A DNA stretch of 64,000 nt from JAXDMK01 sp963790325 (GCA_963790325.1 CAWBNY010000001.1:1-64000); one strand, 5' to 3'; shown: positions 25,544 through 35,349, counted from the first letter of the stretch. The notes: a model not told the origin generated them from the letters alone. Made by a program: numbers and translations.

Positions 25544-25614
25544 GGCGTGCCGACCATAGAAGAGGGAGACGAATCCGGGCGGGCTGGGGACGCCCGGTTC
25601 GTCTTCCTACTGGC

Positions 25615-25698
25615 GGAGGGAGTGGGATTTGAACCCACGAGGGGTTGCCCCCTACACGCTCTCCAGGCGTGCCGGATCGGCCGCTCCCGCACCCCTCC
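25615..25698 (-). tRNA. tRNA-Ser (GGA)
   Basis: An 84-nt class-II tRNA on the minus strand has acceptor GGAGGGG/TCCCTCC (last pair G-U), anticodon stem CACGC/GCGTG with loop CTGGAGA (anticodon GGA), a long variable arm and T-arm GGGTTCAAATCCC. It lies upstream of tadA and divergent from the SRP RNA gene. Confidence 0.95.
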
Positions 25699-25743
25699 GA
25701 TGCCAAACAACGGTATCGTCACCGGAGACGGTCGAGGGCCGCC

Positions 25744-25864
25744 GATCCACGCAGCGGCTGGGTCCTGCGCAACGGAACCCCGTGAACCGAGTCAGGGCCG
25801 GAAGGCAGCAGCTCTCAGCGGAGGGACCCGTGTGCCGCAGTCCAGCCTGGCCGCTGCGTCGATC
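25744..25864 (+). ncRNA. ffs: Small signal recognition particle RNA (4.5S)
   Basis: It contains the universal SRP core: GTCAGGGCCGGAAGGCAGCAG (apical GGAA loop and Ffh-binding bulge) followed by GTGTGCCG on the return strand. The outer stem pairs GATC-ACGCAGCGGC with GCCGCTGCGT-GATC. It forms the SRP with Ffh for co-translational membrane targeting. Ends are set from the pairing and from comparison with E. coli 4.5S RNA, so they are approximate. The location just before dnaX is typical of actinobacteria. Confidence 0.93.
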
Positions 25865-25912
25865 GGCGGCCGGCCGGGTCTGTCGCACCGAAGGCATAGG
25901 GTGTCGGCAGGC

Positions 25913-27610
25913 ATGGCCTTCCAGTCGCTCTACCGACGGTTCCGGCCCCAGCGCTTCGTCGACGTCCGGGGCCAGGACCACGTCAGCCACACCCTGCGCA
26001 ACGCGGTGCGCGACGGCCGGGTGTCGCACGCCTACCTGTTCAGCGGGCCCCGGGGGACGGGGAAGACGTCGAGCGCCCGCATCCTGGCCAAGGCCCTCAA
26101 CTGCGCCAACCCCGACGCCGGTGAGCCGTGCGGCGTGTGCACGTCGTGCGTGGAGATCGCCGAGGGCCGCTCGCTCGACGTCATGGAGCTCGACGCGGCG
26201 TCCAACCGGGGGGTCGACGCCATGCGCGACCTGGTCTCCCGGGCCAGCCTGGGCACGCCCGGCCGGTGGAAGGTCTACATCGTCGACGAGGTCCACATGC
26301 TCACCACCGAGGCCTCCAACACCCTCCTGAAGACGCTGGAGGAGCCGCCCGGGCACGTGATCTTCGTCCTGGCCACCACCGAGCCGCAGAAGGTGCTGCC
26401 CACCATCCGCAGCCGCACCCAGCACTTCGAGTTCCGGCTGCTGTCGGCCGACCTGCTCGCCGATCACCTGCGGTGGGTCGCCGACCAGGCCGGCCTCGAC
26501 ATCCCCGACGAGGTCATCCACCTGGTGGCCAAGCGGGGGGCAGGCTCGGCCCGCGACGCCCTGTCCAAGCTCGACCAGGTGGCCGCCGCCGGCGGCATCG
26601 ACGACGCCGGCCCGTCCACCGACGAGCTGGTGGAGGCGATGTGCGAGCGCGACCTGGGGCGGGCCCTGGTGACGGTGGCGGAGCGCGTCGGCGCCGGCCA
26701 CGACCCCCGCCGGCTGGCGGGCGAGCTGCTCGAGCACCTGCGCCAGGCGTTCCTGGCCACCGTCGCCCGGGGGCTGGTGGGCCTCCCCGACGACGAGGTG
26801 GCCCGCATGGAGAGCCAGGCCGCCCGCCTGGGCCGGGCCGCGATCGTCCGGGCCATGGAAGTTCTCGGCGACGCCCTCATCGCCATGCGCGACGCCCCTG
26901 ACACCCGGGTGCTGCTGGAGGTGTCGCTCGTCCGCCTGTGCCGGCCCGAAGCCGACGTCTCGCCCGCAGCCATGCTCGAGCGGATCGAGCGGTTGGAGCG
27001 GCGGATGGCCTCGAACGTGGTGCCGGCGCCGCCGGCCGCGGTGCCGTCGCCCACACCCGCCGCAGCACCGCCCGCCGAGCCGCCGGCGGCTGCCGCCCGC
27101 CTGGCCCTCGGGGGCGTCCGGCCCACGCCTCCGCCCTCGCCTCCCCCGCAGGCGCCCACCCCGACCACCCCGACCGCGCCGCCACCACCTGCGGCGGCCG
27201 TCCCCGCCGGCAGCGGCGCCCTCCCGTCCCGCGACGACCTCACCATGGCGTGGGGCGACACGATCCTCTCCTCCCTGCCCCAGAAGGCGAGGGCCCGGTT
27301 CCGGGGGGGCCGGTTCGTCGAGGTGACCGAGCCGGGGGTGGCCGGCTTCGCCCTCCCCACCGAGATCCACCGCCAGCGGTGCGCCGAGGTCCAGGCCGAC
27401 GTCGAGCACGCCCTGGCCGGCCATTTCGGGCGCCGGGTGGCGCTCAAGCTCCTCGTCGAGGCCGAGGTCGGCGCCGACGTCTCGACCGCTGCCGACGAGG
27501 AAGAGCCCATCGACCCCCGTGACCTTCGTGACGCGCCGTCCCCCGGGGTAACGTCCCCGGTCGACCACGTCATGCAGGCGTTCGAGGGCGCCACGTTGGT
27601 GGAGGAGTGA
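25913..27610 (+). CDS. dnaX: DNA polymerase III subunit gamma/tau
   Basis: The 565-residue clamp-loader ATPase starts FQSLYRRFRPQRFVDVRGQD. It has Walker A GPRGTGKTSSARI, the four-Cys zinc module (NCANPDAGEPCGVCTSC), Walker B YIVDEVHML, SRC-like GSARDALSKLDQ and a Pro/Ala-rich linker at about 370-440. The C-terminal domain follows (TMAWGDTILSSLPQKARARF). It loads the sliding clamp at the replication fork. ATG 25913 follows TAGGGT (25897-25902) by 10 nt. ybaB follows 3 nt after the stop. Confidence 0.95.
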   Translation: MAFQSLYRRFRPQRFVDVRGQDHVSHTLRNAVRDGRVSHAYLFSGPRGTGKTSSARILAKALNCANPDAGEPCGVCTSCVEIAEGRSLDVMELDAASNRGVDAMRDLVSRASLGTPGRWKVYIVDEVHMLTTEASNTLLKTLEEPPGHVIFVLATTEPQKVLPTIRSRTQHFEFRLLSADLLADHLRWVADQAGLDIPDEVIHLVAKRGAGSARDALSKLDQVAAAGGIDDAGPSTDELVEAMCERDLGRALVTVAERVGAGHDPRRLAGELLEHLRQAFLATVARGLVGLPDDEVARMESQAARLGRAAIVRAMEVLGDALIAMRDAPDTRVLLEVSLVRLCRPEADVSPAAMLERIERLERRMASNVVPAPPAAVPSPTPAAAPPAEPPAAAARLALGGVRPTPPPSPPPQAPTPTTPTAPPPPAAAVPAGSGALPSRDDLTMAWGDTILSSLPQKARARFRGGRFVEVTEPGVAGFALPTEIHRQRCAEVQADVEHALAGHFGRRVALKLLVEAEVGADVSTAADEEEPIDPRDLRDAPSPGVTSPVDHVMQAFEGATLVEE

Positions 27611-27613
27611 CGA

Positions 27614-27952
27614 ATGCCGAAGGGGCAGATGCCGCAGCAGCCTGACATGAGCGCCCTGCTCAAGCAGGCCCAGAAGATGCAGGAGCAGATGATGGAGGCC
27701 CGGGCCGCGGCCGAGGAGGCCGAGATCGAGGGCCAGTCGGGCGGCGGGGTGGTGAAGGTCCGGGTCAACGGGGCCATGGAGTTCCTGTCGGTGAGCATCG
27801 ACCCATCCGCCGTCGACCCCGACGACGTGTCCATGCTCGAGGACCTCGTCCTGGCCGCCATCCGCGACGCGGTGGCCAAGACGGCCGACGCCACCGAGTC
27901 GGCCATGGGCGGCATCGACCTCGGTGCCCTCGGAGGGCTCCTGGGAGGGTGA
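27614..27952 (+). CDS. ybaB: YbaB/EbfC-family nucleoid-associated protein
   Basis: The 112-residue protein has QPDMSALLKQAQKMQEQMME, VKVRVNGAMEFLSVSIDP and DLVLAAIRDAVAKT, the standard YbaB layout of helix, sheet and helix. It binds DNA as a dimer. The ribosome binding site GGAGGAG lies within the dnaX stop region. dnaX-ybaB-recR is the classic operon. Confidence 0.94.
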   Translation: MPKGQMPQQPDMSALLKQAQKMQEQMMEARAAAEEAEIEGQSGGGVVKVRVNGAMEFLSVSIDPSAVDPDDVSMLEDLVLAAIRDAVAKTADATESAMGGIDLGALGGLLGG

Positions 27953-27971
27953 CCTCCCCCACCGACCCCGC

Positions 27972-28571
27972 GTGTACGCAGTCCCCGTCCAGACCCTGAT
28001 CGACGAGCTCGGGCGGCTGCCGGGCGTAGGGCCCAAGTCGGCCCAGCGCATCGCCTTCCACCTGCTCAAGCTGTCCAAGGACGACGCCGGCCGCCTGGCG
28101 CGGGCCATCACCGACGCCAAGGAGCGGGTGACGTTCTGCCAGCGGTGCTTCAACGTCACCGAGGGCACCGAGTGCGGGATCTGCACCGACGGCCGGCGGG
28201 ACACGACCATCCTCTGCGTGGTCGAGGAACCACGGGACGTGGTGGCGGTGGAGAAGACGTCGGAGTTCCGCGGCCGCTACCACGTGCTCCAGGGGGCGAT
28301 CAACCCCCTGGAGGGGATCGGTCCCGACCAGCTCCGGGTGCGGGAGCTCCTGCTGCGGCTGGAGCCGGAGGGCGTGGTCGAGGTCATCCTCTGCACCAAC
28401 CCCAACATCGAGGGCGAGGCCACCGCCATGTACCTGGCCCGCCTGCTCAAGCCGCTGGGCGTGAAGACGACCCGGATCGCCAGCGGCCTGCCCGTCGGCG
28501 GCGACCTGGAGTACGCCGACGAGCTCACCCTCGGCCGGGCCCTTGAAGGCCGGCGCACCGTCGACGGCTGA
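27972..28571 (+). CDS. recR: Recombination protein RecR
   Basis: The 199-residue protein has the helix-hairpin-helix LGRLPGVGPKSAQRIAFHLL, zinc finger CQRCFNVTEGTECGIC, and Toprim domain with LCVVEEPRDVVAVEKT and TNPNIEGEATAMYLARLL. It works with RecF/RecO in gap repair. GTG 27972 gives the usual family length. The longer frame to 27924 overlaps ybaB. Third gene of the dnaX operon. Confidence 0.94.
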   Translation: MYAVPVQTLIDELGRLPGVGPKSAQRIAFHLLKLSKDDAGRLARAITDAKERVTFCQRCFNVTEGTECGICTDGRRDTTILCVVEEPRDVVAVEKTSEFRGRYHVLQGAINPLEGIGPDQLRVRELLLRLEPEGVVEVILCTNPNIEGEATAMYLARLLKPLGVKTTRIASGLPVGGDLEYADELTLGRALEGRRTVDG

Positions 28572-28581
28572 TCCGCCGGCC

Positions 28582-29817
28582 GTGCAGGAGCGGTTGCGGA
28601 CCTCGACGCTGGTCGCGCTCTTCGCTCTCGGGTTGGCGGTCCGCCTGCTGGTGGCGGCGGTGGAGCTGCCGGCGGACGTCGAGTACTACGCCGGGGGCGA
28701 CGGGGTCGCCTACCACTCGCTGGCGGTCGAGGTGAGCAACGGCGACCTGTGGGGCGCGCACCAGTTCGAGGCCCGGCCGCCGGGGCTGCCGTGGATGGCA
28801 GGCCTGCTCATGTGGGCCACCGGATCCTCGTCGCCGTTGGCTCTCGTCGCCGTCAGCGCCATCGCCGCCTCGGCGGTCGCACCCCTCGTCGCCCTCATCG
28901 CGGCCGAGGTCGGACTGAGCCGCCGCCGGCAGCTGACCGTCGCCCTGGTGATGACGGTCGAGCCGAGCCTGGTGTGGATGGGTATCGCCCCCCTGGCCGA
29001 CGCAACCCTGGCCGCCATCGTGGCCGGAGGCGTCCTGGCCACGCTGCGGCTCTTCCGGACCAACCGGGTGCGCACGGCGGCGGTTCTCGGCGGCCTGCTG
29101 GCGGCCGCGGTCCTCGTGAAGCCGGCCCCCCTCCTGCTCTGGGTCCTGCCCGTCGCGGTCTTGGCCCGCCGGCGGCAGTGGCGACCGGCGGCGGTGGTCG
29201 CCGTCCTCGCCCTCGTCCCGATCGTCGGCTGGACGATCCGGAACGTCGTCACGTCCGGAATCCCGACCTACAGCACCACGGGTGCCAGCAGCCTGCTGTT
29301 CTACCGGGCGGTCGGGATCGAACACCGGGTGAGGGGAGTGACACCGGACGAGGTGCGGCGTGGCTTGGAGAGGGAGCTGGCGGCGACGCTCGGATATCCA
29401 ACGGTCGTGCCCTACAACCACTACACCTACCCGCCCGACCGCCGCACGTACGACGCGGTGCTGGCGAAGGCGACGGACACGATCACCAGCCATCCCGTCC
29501 GGTACGTGGCCGCCATGCCCGTCGGGCTCGTGCGGCTGGCGCTGTCCTTCAGGATGGTGCAGGGTCCCCCGGCCAAGGCGTTCGCCGCCTACTACCTGGG
29601 CGTGTACATCCTCGCCGGCCTGGGCTTCATCCGCTGTGCCCGCGCCCGGTCGCCGTTCGCATGGATCGCGCTCGGGACCGCCGCCTATTTCGCCATCACC
29701 CTGGTCCTGGTGCTCACCGCCGGGTTCGGCGGGACGCGGCAGGCCCTACCCTTCCTCCCGTTGCTCTATCTCCTCGCCGCCTGGCCGAAGGCGACCTCGG
29801 CGCCCACCATGGTGTGA
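28582..29817 (+). CDS. Membrane glycosyltransferase-like protein (GT39/ArnT type)
   Basis: The 411-residue protein has about ten membrane spans and a first-loop acidic patch, ADVEYYAGGDGVAYHSLAVE, with FEARPPGLPWMAG further on, as in PMT/ArnT-type GT-C enzymes that use lipid-linked sugars. Donor and acceptor are unknown. GTG 28582 was chosen, just after the recR stop. TTG 28543 would overlap recR by 29 bp. Its TGA overlaps the next ATG. It may be co-transcribed with the dnaX operon. Confidence 0.75.
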   Translation: MQERLRTSTLVALFALGLAVRLLVAAVELPADVEYYAGGDGVAYHSLAVEVSNGDLWGAHQFEARPPGLPWMAGLLMWATGSSSPLALVAVSAIAASAVAPLVALIAAEVGLSRRRQLTVALVMTVEPSLVWMGIAPLADATLAAIVAGGVLATLRLFRTNRVRTAAVLGGLLAAAVLVKPAPLLLWVLPVAVLARRRQWRPAAVVAVLALVPIVGWTIRNVVTSGIPTYSTTGASSLLFYRAVGIEHRVRGVTPDEVRRGLERELAATLGYPTVVPYNHYTYPPDRRTYDAVLAKATDTITSHPVRYVAAMPVGLVRLALSFRMVQGPPAKAFAAYYLGVYILAGLGFIRCARARSPFAWIALGTAAYFAITLVLVLTAGFGGTRQALPFLPLLYLLAAWPKATSAPTMV

Positions 29818-30194
29818 TGCTCGACCACCTCTCCCTCCAGGTCACCGACCTCGACGCCTCCGCCGCCTTCTACGAGGCCGTCCTGCCCGCGGTCGGTGGC
29901 GTGCGGATCATGTCGTACGGCGACCACATCGGCTACGGCGTCGGGTCCCGACCCACGTTCTGGATCGGCCGGTCGGGGCCCGGCGGCGCCCACACCGACG
30001 TCCACGTCGCCTTCGCCGCCCCCGATCGGGCGTCGGTGCGGGCGTGGTTCGCGGCGGCGGTGGCAGCCGGGGCGGAGGTCCTCCATCCGCCGAGGGAGTG
30101 GCCCGAGTACCACCCGAACTACTACGGCGCGTTCGTCCGCGACCCCGACGGCAACAACGTCGAGGCCGTCTGCCACCTGCCGGAGGACGGGTGA
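29817..30194 (+). CDS. Glyoxalase/VOC-family protein
   Basis: The 125-residue protein has two beta-alpha-beta modules of the vicinal-oxygen-chelate fold. Likely metal ligands are His4 (MLDHLSLQV), His in TDVHVAF and Glu in NNVEAVCHL. YYGAFVRDPDGNNVEAV is the family signature. It could be a dioxygenase-like or lyase-like enzyme. The start overlaps the preceding stop (TGATG) and the stop overlaps the exonuclease start (GTGA), so it sits in a tight operon. Confidence 0.9.
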   Translation: MLDHLSLQVTDLDASAAFYEAVLPAVGGVRIMSYGDHIGYGVGSRPTFWIGRSGPGGAHTDVHVAFAAPDRASVRAWFAAAVAAGAEVLHPPREWPEYHPNYYGAFVRDPDGNNVEAVCHLPEDG

Positions 30195-31066
30195 CGGTGA
30201 GGGTCCACCTCCTCGACGGCACGTACGAGCTGTTCCGGCACTACTTCGGCATCCCCGCCGGGGCGGCACCGGAGGACGATCCGGTGCGGGCGGTGCGGGG
30301 GGTGGTCTTCAGCGTGGTGACCCTGCTGGAGGAGGGCGTCACCCACCTGGGCGTCGCCACCGACCACGTGATCGAGTCGTTCCGCAACGACCTCTGGCCG
30401 GGCTACAAGACGAGCGCGGGCATGCCGCCGGTGCTTCTCGCCCAGTTCCCCCTGCTGGAGGAGGCGCTGGCCGCGCTGGGGGTGGTGGTGTGGCCGATGG
30501 TCGACCTGGAGGCCGACGACGCCTTGGCCGCCGCGGCCCGGGTGGCGGCGGCCGACCCGGGGGTCGAGCAGGTCGTGATCATGACCCCGGACAAGGACCT
30601 GGCCCAGTGCGTGATCGGCACCCGGGTCGTCCAGCTCGACCGCCGGAGCGGCGTCTACACCGACGAGGCCGGGGTGCGCACCAAGTACGGCGTGCCGCCC
30701 GAGTCCATCCCCGACTGGCTGGCCCTGGTGGGTGACTCGGCCGACGGCTTCCCCGGGCTCAAGGGATGGGGGAAGAAGGGGGCGGCCACCGTCCTCCTCC
30801 GCTACCCCCACCTGGAGGACATCCCCGAGCACGGCTTCCGGTGGACGGCCGACGTCCGGGGGGCGGCGTCCCTGTCGGCCACCTTCAACGCCGAGCGCGA
30901 CCTCGCCTTCCTCTTCCGCGACCTGGCCACCCTGCGGGCCGACGCGTCGGTGGTCGACGACGTCGACGACCTCCGGTGGACCGGCCCGACCGCCGGCCTG
31001 GAGGCGATGGCCACCCGCCTGCGGGCGACCCGGCTGGTCGAGAGGGTCGCCGCCCTTCGCCGGTAA
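30191..31066 (+). CDS. 5'-3' exonuclease / flap-endonuclease-like protein
   Basis: The 291-residue protein is a stand-alone version of the PolA 5'-nuclease domain: VHLLDGTYELFRHYF, FRNDLWPGYKTS, DLEADDALAAAARVA, TPDKDLAQCV and the H3TH region LVGDSADGFPGLKGWGKKGA. The acidic metal-binding residues are present. It probably processes RNA primers or flaps. GTG 30191 overlaps the glyoxalase stop. Confidence 0.9.
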   Translation: MTVRVHLLDGTYELFRHYFGIPAGAAPEDDPVRAVRGVVFSVVTLLEEGVTHLGVATDHVIESFRNDLWPGYKTSAGMPPVLLAQFPLLEEALAALGVVVWPMVDLEADDALAAAARVAAADPGVEQVVIMTPDKDLAQCVIGTRVVQLDRRSGVYTDEAGVRTKYGVPPESIPDWLALVGDSADGFPGLKGWGKKGAATVLLRYPHLEDIPEHGFRWTADVRGAASLSATFNAERDLAFLFRDLATLRADASVVDDVDDLRWTGPTAGLEAMATRLRATRLVERVAALRR

Positions 31067-31079
31067 CGTGGGTCGCCGC

Positions 31080-32642
31080 ATGGACCACTCGATGCCCGAA
31101 CGCAAGGCCGAGCTGGCCAAGCGCCGCGACCAGGCGCTCCACGCCGGTTCGGCGACGGCCGTCGCCCGCCAGCACGCCCGGGGGAAGATGACGGCCCGGG
31201 AGCGGGTCGAGTACCTCCTCGACGACGGGAGCTTCAACGAGCTCGACCTGCTGGTGCGCCACTCCGCCACCGGCATGGGCCTCGACGACGAGCGGCCCTA
31301 CACCGACGGGGTGATCACCGGCTGGGGGACGGTCGAGGGGCGTCAGGTGTTCTTGTTCTCCCAGGACTTCACCGTCTTCGGCGGGTCGTTGGGCGAGGCG
31401 TTCGCGGGCAAGGTCCACAAGGTGATGGACCTGGCCGCCAGCGTGGGGGCGCCGTTCATCGGCCTGAACGACGGTGCCGGGGCCCGGATCCAGGAGGGCG
31501 TGGGCTCGCTCGTCGGGTACGGGGAGATCTTCCAACGCAACACCCGGTCGTCGGGTCGCATCCCCCAGATCTCGGTGATCATGGGCCCGTGCGCCGGGGG
31601 GGCGGTGTACAGCCCCGCCCTCACCGATTTCGTGTTCATGGTGGAGGACTCGTCGTACATGTTCATCACCGGCCCCGACGTGGTGCGCACGGTCACCGGT
31701 GAGGACGTGAGCCTCCAGGAGCTCGGAGGCGCCATCACCCACGCCACCCGGTCGGGGGTGGCCCACTTCACCGCCGCCGACGACAAGGCGTGCCTCGACG
31801 ACGTCCGGCGGCTGTTGGGGTTCCTGCCGGCCAACAGCCGGGAGGCGGCGCCCCGGCAGGCGGTGGCCTTTGACCCGCCCGACCGGCCCACGCCGGAGCT
31901 GGAGAGCGTCCTGCCCGCGAATCTGCACGGTCCCTACGACATGAAGCGGGTCATCTCGGCCGTGGTCGACGGGGGGGCGCTGTACGAGTGCTCGCCCCTG
32001 TGGGCCCGCAACATCGTGTGCGGCCTGGCCCGGATCGACGGGTGGCCGGTCGGCGTGGTGGCCAACCAACCGGCGGTCCTGGCCGGCGTGTTGGACGTGG
32101 ACGCGTCGGAGAAGGCGGCCCGGTTCGTCCGGACGTGCGATGCGTTCAACCTTCCCCTGGTGGCGTTCGTCGACGTGCCCGGGTTCCTGCCGGGGACGGA
32201 TCAGGAGCTGGGGGGCATCATCCGCCACGGGGCGAAGCTGCTGTACGCCTTCTGCGAGGCGACGGTGCCCCGGATCCAGGTCGTCACCCGGAAGGCGTAC
32301 GGGGGGGCATACGTGGTCATGAACTCCAAGGCGGTGGGGGCCGACCTGGCGCTGGCCTGGCCGACGGCGGAGCTGTCGGTGATGGGACCGCCGGGGGCGG
32401 TGGAGATCCTGAACCGGCGGGAGCTCGACGAGGCGGGCGACGGCCGGGCGGCGATGCACCGCAAGCTGGCCGAGGAGTACGCCGAGCACTTCGCCAACCC
32501 GTGGGTGGCGGCCGAGCGGGGGTTCATCGACGACGTGATCGACCCGGTCGACACCCGGGCGGCAGTGGCCCGGGGACTGGCCATGCTCCGGTCGAAGCGG
32601 GTGGTCGGGCCCCGACGCAAGCATGGCAACGTCCCCCTCTGA
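31080..32642 (+). CDS. Acyl-CoA carboxylase, carboxyltransferase (beta) subunit
   Basis: The 520-residue protein is of the AccD/PccB type: ARGKMTARERVEYLLDDGSF near 33-52, QDFTVFGGSLGE, and oxyanion-hole glycine pairs in MGPCAGGAVYSPALTDF and RKAYGGAYVVMNSKAVGADL. It transfers carboxylate from biotin to acetyl- or propionyl-CoA. ATG 31080 has TAACGT 10 nt upstream. ATG 31092 is an alternative. A 54-aa epsilon-like ORF overlaps its 3' end. The biotinylated alpha subunit is not in the window. Confidence 0.94.
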   Translation: MDHSMPERKAELAKRRDQALHAGSATAVARQHARGKMTARERVEYLLDDGSFNELDLLVRHSATGMGLDDERPYTDGVITGWGTVEGRQVFLFSQDFTVFGGSLGEAFAGKVHKVMDLAASVGAPFIGLNDGAGARIQEGVGSLVGYGEIFQRNTRSSGRIPQISVIMGPCAGGAVYSPALTDFVFMVEDSSYMFITGPDVVRTVTGEDVSLQELGGAITHATRSGVAHFTAADDKACLDDVRRLLGFLPANSREAAPRQAVAFDPPDRPTPELESVLPANLHGPYDMKRVISAVVDGGALYECSPLWARNIVCGLARIDGWPVGVVANQPAVLAGVLDVDASEKAARFVRTCDAFNLPLVAFVDVPGFLPGTDQELGGIIRHGAKLLYAFCEATVPRIQVVTRKAYGGAYVVMNSKAVGADLALAWPTAELSVMGPPGAVEILNRRELDEAGDGRAAMHRKLAEEYAEHFANPWVAAERGFIDDVIDPVDTRAAVARGLAMLRSKRVVGPRRKHGNVPL

Positions 32643-32787
32643 GCCGGTGCCGCCGGAGGTGATCGCCCTGGCGGTCGCCATGGCGGTGGCGATGCTCGAC
32701 ACGGAAGCAATGGGTGGGGGCGGCGGGGGCGGGCCGGTGGTGGCGGCGGTCGATGACGCGGCCTGGCGCTGGCAGGGCTGGGACTGA
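32623..32787 (+). CDS. Small acyl-CoA carboxylase epsilon-like protein, 54 aa
   Basis: The ORF overlaps the carboxyltransferase gene by 20 bp. It starts MATSPSEPVPPEVIALAV, continues as a helix rich in Ala, Val and Met, then a glycine run, and ends DDAAWRWQGWD. Epsilon subunits in actinobacteria are short, follow the beta gene, and have an EE-LAALVA-type helix and a Trp near the end, so this placement and layout fit. Sequence similarity is thin and the assignment is inferred. Confidence 0.55.
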   Translation: MATSPSEPVPPEVIALAVAMAVAMLDTEAMGGGGGGGPVVAAVDDAAWRWQGWD

Positions 32788-32796
32788 GGCGCCCGG

Positions 32797-33192
32797 TCAG
32801 CCCTCGGCGGGCATGAACCACAGGGGCGACCCGTCCGACGGTCGGCCGTTGTAGTTGAAGGTCAGCTCCTCGCCCGGGCCGATGTCCTCGATGGCGAGGA
32901 AGTCGATGCGCAACCGGTCGAACACCAGCTTGGGGCAGGTGTTGGGCGTGAACGAGTGGTTGAAGAACGACGCCGTGCTCAGCGCCAGCGCCCGCTCCCC
33001 GCTCTCGTCGCCCCAGCGGAAGGCGTACTGCTCCAACACCGTCCCTTCCACGGCGGCCCAGTCCTCGGGCGACAGCACGACCACGCTCGCCGAGTCGACC
33101 GTCTCGTAGCGGCGGAAGGCCCGGACCGCCACCACGCCCCGGCCCTTGCCCGCCACCGGGCGGACCTCCAGCTCCTTCTCCATGCCCTCCAT
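32797..33192 (-). CDS. SET-domain protein
   Basis: The 131-residue protein is almost only a SET core: VRPVAGKGRGVVAVRAFRRY, then FFNHSFTPNTCP (the NHS-x-x-PN motif) and IGPGEELTFNYN. These build the S-adenosylmethionine and lysine-channel site of lysine methyltransferases. No pre-SET or post-SET cysteine cluster is present, as usual for bacterial forms. ATG 33192 has GGAGG 7 nt upstream. The protein target is unknown. Convergent with the carboxylase genes. Confidence 0.88.
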   Translation of the reverse strand: MEGMEKELEVRPVAGKGRGVVAVRAFRRYETVDSASVVVLSPEDWAAVEGTVLEQYAFRWGDESGERALALSTASFFNHSFTPNTCPKLVFDRLRIDFLAIEDIGPGEELTFNYNGRPSDGSPLWFMPAEG

Positions 33193-33230
33193 TCTGGGAC
33201 CTCCAGCCCGGTGGTTTAGGTTCTCCCGCC

Positions 33231-33899
33231 ATGAACGGACCGTTGGCGCTGGTAGGCGGGGGCGAGTGGCGCGAGGGCTGCACCTTCGACTCGGACCTCC
33301 TCGCGGCGAGCGGCGGCGCCGAGGTCCTCGTCCTCCCCACCGCCGCCGCCTACGAGCACCCCGAGCGGGCCGTCCAGACGGCCGTCGACCACTTCGCCCG
33401 CCTCGGCGGCACCGCCACCGGGCTGATGGTGCTCCGCCGCCCCGACGCCAACGACGAGGCCAACGCCGCCGCCGTCCGCCAGGCCAGGTTCCTCTACCTC
33501 TCCGGCGGGTCCCCGATGCACCTGCGGTCGGTGCTCAAGGACTCGGCGGTGTGGGACGCGCTCGTCGCCGCCTGGCACGACGGCGCGGTGCTGGCCGCGT
33601 CCTCCGCCGGCGCCATGGTGCTCTGCGACCCCATGGTCGACATGCGGGGCGGCGCCTTCACCGTCGGCCTCGGCCTCCTGTCGGGCCTCACGGTCCTTCC
33701 CCACCACGACGGCTGGTCGCCGGAGAAGGCCCGGCGCACCGTCCACCTCGCCCCCGCCGGCCTGGCCGTGGTCGGCATCGACGAGCGGACGGCCGTGATC
33801 CGGGCCCCCGGGGGCACGTGGACCGTCGCCGGCGCCGGTACCGCCACCGTGTTCGTCAACGGCCAGGAGACCGGCCTGGAGACCCTCCCGCCGGAGTAG
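33231..33899 (+). CDS. Peptidase S51-like hydrolase
   Basis: The 222-residue protein has the S51/cyanophycinase layout: GPLALVGGGEWREGC, LYLSGGSPMHLRSVL, nucleophile elbow VLAASSAGAMVLCDP, LPHHDGWSPEKARR and VVGIDERTAVIRAPGG. Unlike the S51-like protein at 9003-10253, the Ser-Ala-Gly elbow is kept, so a serine peptidase-like activity is plausible. ATG 33231 follows TAGGTT (33217-33222) by 8 nt with no ribosome binding site. Divergent from the SET gene. Confidence 0.88.
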   Translation: MNGPLALVGGGEWREGCTFDSDLLAASGGAEVLVLPTAAAYEHPERAVQTAVDHFARLGGTATGLMVLRRPDANDEANAAAVRQARFLYLSGGSPMHLRSVLKDSAVWDALVAAWHDGAVLAASSAGAMVLCDPMVDMRGGAFTVGLGLLSGLTVLPHHDGWSPEKARRTVHLAPAGLAVVGIDERTAVIRAPGGTWTVAGAGTATVFVNGQETGLETLPPE

Positions 33900-33902
33900 G
33901 GC

Positions 33903-34459
<557 letters not shown>

Positions 34460-34460
<1 letters not shown>

Positions 34461-35308
34461 TAGGACTCCTTGATCGTGACGGACTGGATGGTGACCACCT
34501 CGGTGGGAGCACCCGCGTTGGGCGAGGTGGCCGGCGTGCCGACGGCGGCGATGGCCTGGACGACGTCCATGCCGGCCGTGACGTTGCCGAAGATCGAGTA
34601 GCTGGGCGCCAAACTGGCCCCGTCGCCCACCACGATGAAGAACTGGCTCCCGTTGGTGTTGGAACCGGAGTTGGCCATCGCCACCGTCCCCAGCTTGTAG
34701 GCGCCGGCCTCGGGTAGCTCGTCGGCGAACGTGTAGCCGGGACTGCCGCTCCCGGTGGCGTCGGGCGACCCGCCCTGCACCACGAAGCCGGGGATGATCC
34801 GGTGGAACGGCAGGGTGTCGAAGTAGTGGTAGCGGGCCAGGACCACGAAGTTGTTCACCGTCCTGGGGGCGGCCACGGCGTCGAGAGCGATCGTGACCAG
34901 CCCTTTGGACGTCTGGACGTCGGCCACGTAGGTCTTGCCGGCGACGAGGCAAGAAGGCGGGGGCTGGGCGAAGGAGGTCGTGCGGGCCGACGACCCGTCG
35001 ACCGCGGGACAGGTGGTCTCGCCGGTGACGGATGCCCCCTGGGCCGGCGTGGGCAGGCTGACGGGCGTCCCCGAGGCCACCGTGGTGGGGACGATGGTGG
35101 TGCCGGTGGTGCTGTCGACCGTGTCGTCGGCCCCGTCGTCGAACACCTGCAGGGCGCCGAAGACGAGCGCCGCCACCAGGATGACGACCGCCATCCCCCA
35201 TCTCCGCCGGGTCGACCTCCGGGCCGCCTCGTACGCCGCCTGCCGGGCCTGGGCCCGCGGGTCGCGTTGCTTGACCGGCTTCTTGCGACCCTTCGATTGG
35301 GGAGACAC
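34460..35308 (-). CDS. Cyclophilin-type peptidyl-prolyl isomerase, membrane-anchored copy
   Basis: The 282-residue protein has a basic cytoplasmic start (SPQSKGRKKPVKQRD), one membrane span near 43-60 (WGMAVVILVAALVFGALQVF), a Thr-rich linker, the two-Cys pre-domain and a cyclophilin domain (LPFHRIIPGFVVQGGSPDAT, NTNGSQFFIVVG). It probably folds exported proteins at the membrane surface. GTG 35308 lies 8 nt after TACGGT (35322-35317), a leaderless arrangement. Divergent from the lysC leader. Confidence 0.92.
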
Positions 35309-35349
35309 GGCCAGCCACCGTAGCGGCGCCCGGTCCGGGACCGGCCACA

